Source: Candidatus Auribacterota bacterium
Lineage (GTDB): Bacteria > Auribacterota > Tritonobacteria > UBA1439
Length of the DNA: 9,872 nt
Assembly: GCA_026391995.1 (NCBI GenBank)
Contig: JAPLCY010000321.1
Coordinates: 1-9,872 of the forward strand
Direction: 5' to 3'
Below, in pieces: positions 5,830 to 9,872 of the stretch. The position numbers were made by a program, and so were the translations under genes. The notes under the pieces are model-generated. The model had not been told where the DNA came from and did no database searches. It saw only the letters and a program-made list of their open reading frames with translations. Each line of letters begins with the position of its first letter. Within the stretch, counting starts at the first letter, position 1.

Positions 5830-6105
5830 ATGCCGGAGGTCGAGATTGGAAAGATCACCCATTACTTCGGGCACATACAGGTCGCGGCCATCGAGTTGAG
5901 CGGGACGCTCCGCGTCGGTGACACGATCCGTATCGTCGGTCACACGACGAACTGCGAGGAGAAAGTCGAAACCATGCAGGTCGAACACCAGGACGTGGCC
6001 GAGGCCAAGGCGGGTGATTCGATCGGCATCAAGATCAAGGGGCATGTGAGACCCCATGACCGCGTGTTCAAGATTGTCCAGGAGAGAGGAGTACCAGGTC
6101 TATGA
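5830..6105 (+). CDS. Stand-alone EF-Tu domain-2-like (translation-factor beta-barrel) protein
   Basis: The 91-residue product corresponds to the beta-barrel domain 2 of translational GTPases without any GTPase domain. Diagnostic features are 'GKITHYFGHIQVAAIELSG' (7-25), 'LRVGDTIRIVG' (27-37), 'VETMQVEHQDVAEAKAGDSIGIKI' in two adjoining strands (46-69; compare VxSMqxxhxxvxxAxaGdxvgikl of EF-Tu/IF2), and the end 'VRPHDRVFKI'. Such proteins are annotated as translation elongation factor-like in several environmental phyla; a related barrel occurs at the C-terminus of some U32 peptidases. It probably binds RNA or a translation component, but no function is established from sequence. The ATG is fixed by GGGAGGTGA 3 nt upstream. 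Its stop overlaps the start of the zinc-ribbon gene by 4 nt (ATGA), so the two are translationally coupled. Confidence 0.75.
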   Translation: MPEVEIGKITHYFGHIQVAAIELSGTLRVGDTIRIVGHTTNCEEKVETMQVEHQDVAEAKAGDSIGIKIKGHVRPHDRVFKIVQERGVPGL

Positions 6106-6389
6106 CTGACGAGGTAAAACAGGAAAAGGCCCCTGAGGTGGCGCCGGCCCCCGGGAAGGAACCGGCTCCTCAGGCCGCGCCCGCGGCCGGGGGAAAGGAC
6201 GCGAAGAAGGAGGCGCCCTCGCAGAAGAAAGAGAAGCCGGATAAGTGCGAGCAGTGTGGGAAACTGCTGAACCGCGTAAAGTGGTACTACCGCAACAGCG
6301 GGTACTATTGCACCAGGCGCTGCTGGAAGGAGTACAAGGCAAAGGCCGCAGGCGTGAAGTCTGAAGGAGCGGCGCCCGCCAAGGCGTGA
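6102..6389 (+). CDS. Small zinc-ribbon protein with Ala/Pro/Lys-rich N-terminus
   Basis: A 95-residue protein. Residues 1-47 are low-complexity Ala/Pro/Lys/Glu-rich and probably disordered. Residues 48-78 form a treble-clef or zinc-ribbon-like unit with C49-x2-C52, 17 residues, then C70-x3-C74, including 'CEQCGKLL' and 'WYYRNSGYYCTRRCWKEYK'; the Arg/Lys/Tyr-rich loops would suit RNA or ribosome contact, which is inference. The tail is again Ala-rich. It starts inside the stop codon of the EF-D2-like gene (ATGA overlap) with GGAGAGAGGAG upstream, implying tight co-expression and perhaps a shared complex. I do not recognise a named family. Confidence 0.7.
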   Translation: MTDEVKQEKAPEVAPAPGKEPAPQAAPAAGGKDAKKEAPSQKKEKPDKCEQCGKLLNRVKWYYRNSGYYCTRRCWKEYKAKAAGVKSEGAAPAKA

Positions 6390-6395
6390 TTTCCG

Positions 6396-6713
6396 ATGGG
6401 ATCAGATCAATCCACCGGCAACTGGTTTGATGCGGCGCTCCGGTGCCTGGTGCGCGCGCTCCTGCTGCTGATATGCGCCCTCGGCGGCATGTGGGGTGCC
6501 CATGCCGGTGCGACATCGCCTGTCGCGGGAGCGGCATGCGGGGCATTGCTCGGCGGCGCGATACTGCTCATGGAACGAAGAATAGCCGCCTTGTGGGCGT
6601 GCCGCACTTCCCTCCTTCTCTGCATTGGATTGCTCGCCTACGTTGCGCTCCTCGCCGTCGCCGCCTACAGCGAGCTCTTCAACCGCGGCTGGTGCAACTG
6701 GCTTTCCCCCTGA
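6396..6713 (+). CDS. Small integral membrane protein, about three TM segments
   Basis: The 105-residue product has a short soluble N-terminus, then hydrophobic segments at about 18-36 (with 'VRALLLLICALGG'), 42-59 (Gly/Ala-rich, 'GALLGGAILLME') and 70-92 ('LLLCIGLLAYVALLAVAA'). The 'ALLGGAILLMERRIAAL' stretch loosely recalls the membrane part of PIN/TRAM (YacL-like) proteins, but no PIN domain follows and I do not assign that family. The gene begins 6 nt after the zinc-ribbon stop, with only a weak Shine-Dalgarno, so it is probably the third gene of that operon. It ends 8 nt before the convergent YedF-like gene; no terminator hairpin is visible between them. Confidence 0.6.
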   Translation: MGSDQSTGNWFDAALRCLVRALLLLICALGGMWGAHAGATSPVAGAACGALLGGAILLMERRIAALWACRTSLLLCIGLLAYVALLAVAAYSELFNRGWCNWLSP

Positions 6714-6721
6714 GGGACGCG

Positions 6722-7156
6722 TCAGAGCGTCACCACCTTCTCCGCCTGCGCGAGCGTCTGAAGGATCGCGTGCATGGTAACCTGTTTTCCCGTCGCGATC
6801 CCGCTGCCCCCGCAAAACTCCCGCACCGAACTGTCCACAAGCAGGATACGCACCCCCTGCCCCTCGAGCAGGGAGAGGCACTCCAGGGCGGCCGAGCCCG
6901 CTTGCGCGAGCCTGACGGCGGAGTTTACCAGGACGATCGCCGCAAGCTGGGGGGCGGTTTCGGTAAGGGCGTAGAGCGCGTCGCGCATAAGGATGCCGCC
7001 ATGGCCGCCAGTATCGCTGCCGACCCTATCGCTGTGCAGATAGATGACGCAGCCACCGCGTGACCCTGGTGCGCGGGTCGCCTCCACCTCCGGCAGGGGC
7101 ATGATCGCCCCTTCGCCCGCGCCGTAGGGCGTATATGACTGGTCGCTGTTGCTCAT
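6722..7156 (-). CDS. DsrE-family protein resembling the C-terminal domain of YedF
   Basis: A 144-residue protein. After a polar, probably flexible N-terminus (1-34), residues 36-144 follow the DsrE/YedF pattern: 'VIYLHSDRVGSDTGGHGGIL' region (37-56) like the xSDxxGxGxxxLGxxLM start, 'RDALYALTE', 'AAIVLVNSAVRLA' (72-84; compare FvNsGVkL), 'SAALECLSLLEGQGVRILL' (88-106), and the end 'LAQAEKVVTL' matching the 'NADKVITL' terminus of YedF. YedF proteins act in sulfur/selenium transfer and usually carry an N-terminal TusA domain and a CGTC motif after 'GVxIL'. Here the TusA domain is absent and the CGTC position reads VDSS, with Cys115 a few residues later, so sulfur-relay chemistry is doubtful. 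The ATG at 7154-7156 follows GAGGATGGGG. No selenium genes are in the window. Confidence 0.7.
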   Translation of the reverse strand: MSNSDQSYTPYGAGEGAIMPLPEVEATRAPGSRGGCVIYLHSDRVGSDTGGHGGILMRDALYALTETAPQLAAIVLVNSAVRLAQAGSAALECLSLLEGQGVRILLVDSSVREFCGGSGIATGKQVTMHAILQTLAQAEKVVTL

Positions 7157-7172
7157 TTTTTCCCCATCCTCG

Positions 7173-7201
7173 ACTGTAACACACCATCCACCAGACTGCA
7201 A
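7173..7201 (-). promoter_or_regulatory. Promoter of the DsrE/YedF-like gene
   Basis: On the minus strand TTGCAG (7196-7201) and TACAGT (7173-7178) are 17 nt apart, and the -10 carries an upstream TG (TGTTACAGT, extended -10). Transcription would start near 7166, about 10 nt before the ATG, a short leader. Confidence 0.45.
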
Positions 7202-7266
7202 TGGGACACATGCCCCGGAATGGGGGATAACATATTGTTCAAACTTATGAACGTTGAGCGCTGGTT

Positions 7267-7289
7267 GCTGATCGCTGATCGCTGATCGC
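7267..7289. repeat. 7-bp tandem repeat, three full copies
   Basis: GCTGATC is repeated exactly three times (7267-7273, 7274-7280, 7281-7287), followed by GC of a fourth. The unit contains GATC. It directly abuts the hairpin and 12-bp tandem that follow, so these belong to one composite intergenic element. Confidence 0.9.
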
Positions 7290-7303
7290 ACACTAAAGTG
7301 TGC
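7288..7303. repeat. Perfect 7-bp hairpin between two tandem repeats
   Basis: GCACACT (7288-7294) and AGTGTGC (7297-7303) are perfect inverted arms with AA between them. The right arm is shared with the first unit of the 12-bp tandem. No T tract follows, so termination is unlikely; the arrangement is more REP-like. Confidence 0.8.
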
Positions 7304-7345
7304 GCTACGGTGTACGCTACGGTGTGTGCTACAGTGTGCGCTACG
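7298..7345. repeat. 12-bp tandem repeat, four copies
   Basis: Units at 7298-7309, 7310-7321, 7322-7333 and 7334-7345 have the consensus GTGTGCGCTACG; copies 1 and 4 are identical, copy 2 differs at one base and copy 3 at two. There are no spacers between units, so it is a minisatellite-like array and not CRISPR. A 12-bp unit preserves reading frame, but no gene with a start signal covers it. Confidence 0.9.
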
Positions 7346-7427
7346 ATCTGCACCACAACACTTAAATCATCCTCATCCGCTCAATCAGAGGTAAAGGGCC
7401 TTTTCTGGATTATTCGGGGTGGCGGAC

Positions 7428-7456
7428 TTGACAGCGGAATGGTTCAATGCTAGGCT
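7428..7456 (+). promoter_or_regulatory. Promoter of the PTS EIIA gene
   Basis: A perfect TTGACA (7428-7433) lies 17 nt before TAGGCT (7451-7456). The predicted start near 7463 gives a leader of about 18 nt that contains GGGGTGA before the ATG at 7481. Confidence 0.65.
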
Positions 7457-7480
7457 GTTGGTGAAGAAAAGGGGTGACGT

Positions 7481-7951
7481 ATGGAATGTGCGAGCTATCT
7501 CGATTATTCGTGCATAGTCCTCAACCTCAAGGGCAGGACGCACGAGGAGGTCATTTCAGAGCTCGTTGAGGCGATCTGCCTGCAGGATAAGAACGACGAG
7601 CGCACGATCCTGAAAAGCATCTACGCGGTCGAGGACATCATGAATACCGCCGTGGGGAAAGGCGTGGCTGTGCCCCATGGAAGGACCGATGCCATACCCT
7701 CGCTCAGGATCGCATTCGGCCGTTCGGACTGCGGCGTCGACTGGGGTTCCCCCGACGGCGACCCGGTCAAGATGGTCTGGCTGATCGTGAATCCACAGCA
7801 TGCATCCGACGAATATCTCAATGTCCTCTCCCAGATCACCAAGATATCCTGCCGCCAGGACTCCCGTGACGCGATCCTGAGCGCGCAGCATCCCGGCGAG
7901 ATCATCAAGATCGTGCGCGACAGCAAGAGCCGGATCCGGGCGCGCGCGTGA
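7481..7951 (+). CDS. PTS EIIA domain protein, fructose/mannitol or PtsN (nitrogen-PTS) type
   Basis: EIIA domains accept phosphate from HPr on a histidine and pass it to EIIB or, in PtsN, act as regulators of metabolism and ion transport. The 156-residue cytoplasmic protein is one EIIA-2 domain: 'VISELVEAI' (24-32), 'AVEDIMNTAVGKGVAVPHGR' (49-68) with the phosphorylatable His66 in the GVAVPHGR context, 'IPSLRIAFGRSDCGVDW' (72-88), 'VKMVWLIVNP' (96-105), 'HASDEYLNVLSQITKI' and 'DAILSAQHPGEIIKIV' at the end. Mid-domain and C-terminal motifs agree with PtsN/FruA-IIA. No EIIB, EIIC, HPr or EI gene is nearby and there is no fused partner, so a regulatory role like PtsN is more likely than sugar uptake. 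It has its own promoter and is followed by a T9 tract. Confidence 0.88.
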   Translation: MECASYLDYSCIVLNLKGRTHEEVISELVEAICLQDKNDERTILKSIYAVEDIMNTAVGKGVAVPHGRTDAIPSLRIAFGRSDCGVDWGSPDGDPVKMVWLIVNPQHASDEYLNVLSQITKISCRQDSRDAILSAQHPGEIIKIVRDSKSRIRARA

Positions 7952-7965
7952 GTCTCTTTTTTTTT
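7930..7965 (+). terminator. Possible weak terminator after the EIIA gene
   Basis: Nine consecutive T (7957-7965) start 5 nt after the stop codon. The only nearby stem material is the palindrome CCGGATCCGG (7930-7939) and a GCGCGCGC run inside the gene end; no strong hairpin directly abuts the T tract, so termination efficiency is doubtful. Confidence 0.3.
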
Positions 7966-8079
7966 GAATGCCAGGTTGACAAATAGTTTATAACGCGATG
8001 TTTATCCCGTTCACCGGCTCTTAAGTTCTGCGGCCCCGATATTGAACCTCCGCTTTTTCTGTACCCCTCCGGCAACCGC

Positions 8080-8088
8080 TGCTATAAT
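8080..8088 (+). promoter_or_regulatory. Extended -10 element before the PAS gene
   Basis: TGCTATAAT is a perfect TGnTATAAT extended -10, without a good -35. Transcription would start near 8095, which favours the ATG at 8117 over those at or before 8090. A separate TTGACA at 7976-7981 has no convincing -10 at 17 nt (TGTTTA). Confidence 0.45.
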
Positions 8089-8116
8089 CATGAGCGAGGA
8101 CAGAAGCCTCCACACC

Positions 8117-9751
8117 ATGAGCGAATTCTACCGCCGCCTCATCGAGTACATCAGCGACGGACTCTGCGTTTCCACCCGCGGAGACGGGAAAATCCTCTAC
8201 GCGAATCAAGCCTTCCTCGACATCCTTGATATTGAATGCGATCCCCCCGCACTGGTGGGTCGCAGGCTTGACGAATTTATTCCCGCTGTTCACCCCGGAG
8301 GCCTTCTCGCGGATATGCCGGCTCCCGCCGACACGGTGCGAGGGAAGGAATTTCACTTCAGGACGGCAAAGGGCAATGAGAGGTCGGTCATCTACGACGC
8401 CTTTTTCGCGGAGTGGCCCGGCGCGGAGGGCCGCGCGGTCGTGCTCCTGCTGCGTGATATCAGCGAGTGGCGGCGCACCGATGACGCGCTGCGCAGGAGT
8501 GAGGAGCAATTCAGGTCGGTCTTCGAGTCGATGACGGATTGCATCCTGATCTGGGACCGCGCCTACAACTATCTCTACGCGAACAGGGCCGCGATCGAGC
8601 ACGTCGGGACCACTCCTGAGCGTGTGATCGGCAGGAACATGCGTGACGGGCTCGGCCACATCCCCGAGTTCATGAAGCTCTGGATGAGCCGCATCGACCA
8701 CGTGTTCGCAACCGGGAAGCCGCTGCAGGTGCAAGACTCGGTCCCCGTCGGCGATCGCCTGGTCCGCAGCGAGTCCTCGATTTCGCCGATCCGCGATTCG
8801 AAGGGAGATATTTTCGCGGTGGGCGTGGTCTATCGCGACATCACCGAGAGCAAGAAGGCGAATGAGGCGCTGAAAGAAAGTGAAAACAAGTACCGCGGCC
8901 TCTTCGAAAGCTCCCGTGACGCCATCATGACCCTTGAGCCCCCTTCCTGGAAGTTCACCTCCGGCAATCCGGCAACGATGGAGATGTTCAGGGCGAGGAA
9001 CGCGGAGGAATTCACGAAACAGGGGCCATGGGTTCTATCTCCCGAGCGGCAGCCTGACGGGCGCGCTTCCGCCGAAAAGGCCCTGGAGATGATCGAGACG
9101 GCCATGCGCGAGGGCTCCCACTATTTCGAATGGACGCATAAGCGCCTCGACGGCGAGGAGTTTCCCGCCACCGTGCTCCTGACCAGGATGGAGCAAGCCG
9201 GAAAGGTAATAGTCCAGGCAACGGTCAGGGACATCACCGAGAGCAAGCGGGCGGAGGAGGCGCTGCGGGAGAGCGAAGAGCGTTACCGTATCCAGTTTGA
9301 ACAAACCATAGATGCCTTGTTCCTGGCTGATACGCAGACCGGAATAATATTAGAATGCAACAGGGCCGCCATGGAACTTATAGGAAGGGAAAAATCAGAG
9401 ATGGTAGGTCAGCATCAAAGAATATTGCATCCTTCTGAAGAATGGGATGGAAAATTTTCTAAGTCATTCAAACAACACATTATTGGAGAAACTTTTGTTG
9501 AAACGAAGGTAATTAAAAAATCAGGAGAAATCAGGGATGTTGCGATAAAGGCAAGCACGTTCGACTTAAAAGGAAAAAAAGTCATTCTGGCAATCTTTCA
9601 CGACATCACCAAGCGTAAGAAGATAGAAGAAGAAAATCGCAAGCATATGCAGGAATTGGAAGTTTTTTATAAGGCCAGCATCGGCAGGGAAGAGCGCATA
9701 ATTGAGCTCAAGAAAGAAATTGAGATGCTGAAAAAGGAGCTGGGGAAATAG
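8117..9751 (+). CDS. Cytoplasmic protein with four PAS domains and no output domain
   Basis: The 544-residue protein has four PAS/PAC repeats: about 3-119, 131-245, 259-376 and 390-502, each closed by a PAC-type end ('LLRDISEW', 'VYRDITESK', 'TVRDITESK', 'IFHDITKRK') and joined by S-box linkers such as 'ALRESEERYR'. PAS domains sense ligands, redox state or light, or mediate dimerisation. The last 45 residues are a Glu/Lys-rich coiled coil containing 'GREERIIELKKEIEMLKK', a tail seen on PAS proteins that work with separately encoded kinases. No histidine kinase, GGDEF, EAL, HTH or membrane segment is present. The next gene, 21 nt downstream, begins like a membrane sensor and may be the partner. 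Base composition falls from about 63% to about 40% GC near 9300, at the PAS3-PAS4 junction, with AT-rich codons (ATA, TTA, AAA) only in the last part. An in-frame ATG at 8090 and TTG at 8042 are alternative starts; none has a good Shine-Dalgarno. Confidence 0.85.
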   Translation: MSEFYRRLIEYISDGLCVSTRGDGKILYANQAFLDILDIECDPPALVGRRLDEFIPAVHPGGLLADMPAPADTVRGKEFHFRTAKGNERSVIYDAFFAEWPGAEGRAVVLLLRDISEWRRTDDALRRSEEQFRSVFESMTDCILIWDRAYNYLYANRAAIEHVGTTPERVIGRNMRDGLGHIPEFMKLWMSRIDHVFATGKPLQVQDSVPVGDRLVRSESSISPIRDSKGDIFAVGVVYRDITESKKANEALKESENKYRGLFESSRDAIMTLEPPSWKFTSGNPATMEMFRARNAEEFTKQGPWVLSPERQPDGRASAEKALEMIETAMREGSHYFEWTHKRLDGEEFPATVLLTRMEQAGKVIVQATVRDITESKRAEEALRESEERYRIQFEQTIDALFLADTQTGIILECNRAAMELIGREKSEMVGQHQRILHPSEEWDGKFSKSFKQHIIGETFVETKVIKKSGEIRDVAIKASTFDLKGKKVILAIFHDITKRKKIEEENRKHMQELEVFYKASIGREERIIELKKEIEMLKKELGK

Positions 9752-9772
9752 CGAGATGAGGCCTGTCATATA

Positions 9773-9872
9773 ATGAAAATAAGACAAAAATTGATATTAG
9801 GGTTCGTAGTTATTGCTTTGTCAATTGTAATTGCGGAAGGAATTGCAATATACTACCAGAATGAAATTATCA
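9773..9872 (+). CDS. Start of a membrane protein, probably a sensor kinase or chemoreceptor (partial)
   Basis: Only 33 codons are in the window. They read MKIRQKLILG followed by a hydrophobic segment (FVVIALSIVIAEGIAI) and then 'YYQNEII': a short positively charged cytoplasmic start and one transmembrane helix leading into a periplasmic helix. This is the usual opening of 4-helix-bundle sensor histidine kinases and methyl-accepting proteins. The gene starts 21 nt after the PAS gene stop, with a weak GAGG 11 nt before the ATG. It is AT-rich like the 3' end of the PAS gene, so the two were probably acquired together. Confidence 0.6.
   Translation, partial: MKIRQKLILGFVVIALSIVIAEGIAIYYQNEII

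Noticed and set aside
7267..7345. Possible CRISPR array
   Set aside because: Units are 7 and 12 bp and contiguous with no unique spacers, and no cas gene is nearby.
7153..7356. Minus-strand ORF through the tandem repeats (period-4 'VAHT' translation)
   Set aside because: It is an artefact of the 12-bp repeat keeping frame; there is no start signal, and it overlaps the YedF-like promoter.
8021..8734. 237-codon open frame antisense to the PAS gene
   Set aside because: The opposite strand encodes clear PAS/PAC motifs; the antisense frame has no start signal or family.

Overview
The window is a GC-rich (about 60-65% by eye) bacterial chromosomal segment with short intergenic gaps, recognisable sigma-70-type promoters, Shine-Dalgarno sequences and ATG/GTG starts. 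The gene set (a free-standing EF-Tu-domain-2-like protein coupled to a small zinc-ribbon protein, a DinG-type helicase carrying a JAMM domain, a DsrE/YedF-like protein, multi-PAS sensing proteins) and the repeat-laden intergenic spacers suggest an environmental Gram-negative lineage, perhaps an uncultivated PVC-adjacent or deltaproteobacteria-like phylum. That placement is inference from gene content and not a marker-gene result. No complete mobile element, CRISPR array, tRNA or rRNA gene was found.

Left part, minus strand: the 5' end of dnaJ (1-218, running off the left edge) lies 22 nt behind grpE (241-870). Both are read leftward from a strong promoter at 909-937. About 450 nt of apparently non-coding, repeat-like sequence follows (938-1386). 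Then come an orphan 72-residue ORF with its own promoter and RBS (1438-1656) and, on the same strand, a large helicase gene (1716-4331).

Middle part, plus strand: the helicase fuses an N-terminal JAMM/RadC-like metalloprotease-type domain to a complete iron-sulfur DinG/XPD-type superfamily 2 helicase. A coupled methyltransferase-like gene follows (4340-5065) and appears to lack the centre of its SAM-binding fold. Next are a small dual-specificity-type phosphatase (5328-5729), then a tight three-gene run: the EF-Tu-D2-like protein (5830-6105), the zinc-ribbon protein overlapping it by 4 nt (6102-6389), and a small membrane protein (6396-6713). A DsrE/YedF-like gene (6722-7156, minus) converges on this run.

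Right part: a spacer of 324 nt (7157-7480) holds a 7-bp x3 tandem, a 12-bp x4 tandem, a perfect hairpin, and two segments resembling the spacer upstream of grpE. After it come a PTS EIIA (PtsN/fructose-type) gene (7481-7951), a cytoplasmic protein with four PAS domains and no output domain (8117-9751), and the first 33 codons of a membrane protein, probably a sensor kinase or chemoreceptor (9773 onward). The base composition of the PAS gene falls abruptly, from about 63% GC to about 40% GC, at roughly position 9300, between PAS domains 3 and 4. The low-GC state continues to the window end, suggesting a recombination junction inside the gene.

No single pathway ties the window together. The genes fall into protein folding, DNA repair or processing, a translation- or RNA-related small-protein cluster, and signalling. 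The most noteworthy items are the JAMM-DinG fusion, the coupled EF-D2/zinc-ribbon pair, the core-deleted methyltransferase, the chimeric PAS gene and the repeat family shared by two spacers.
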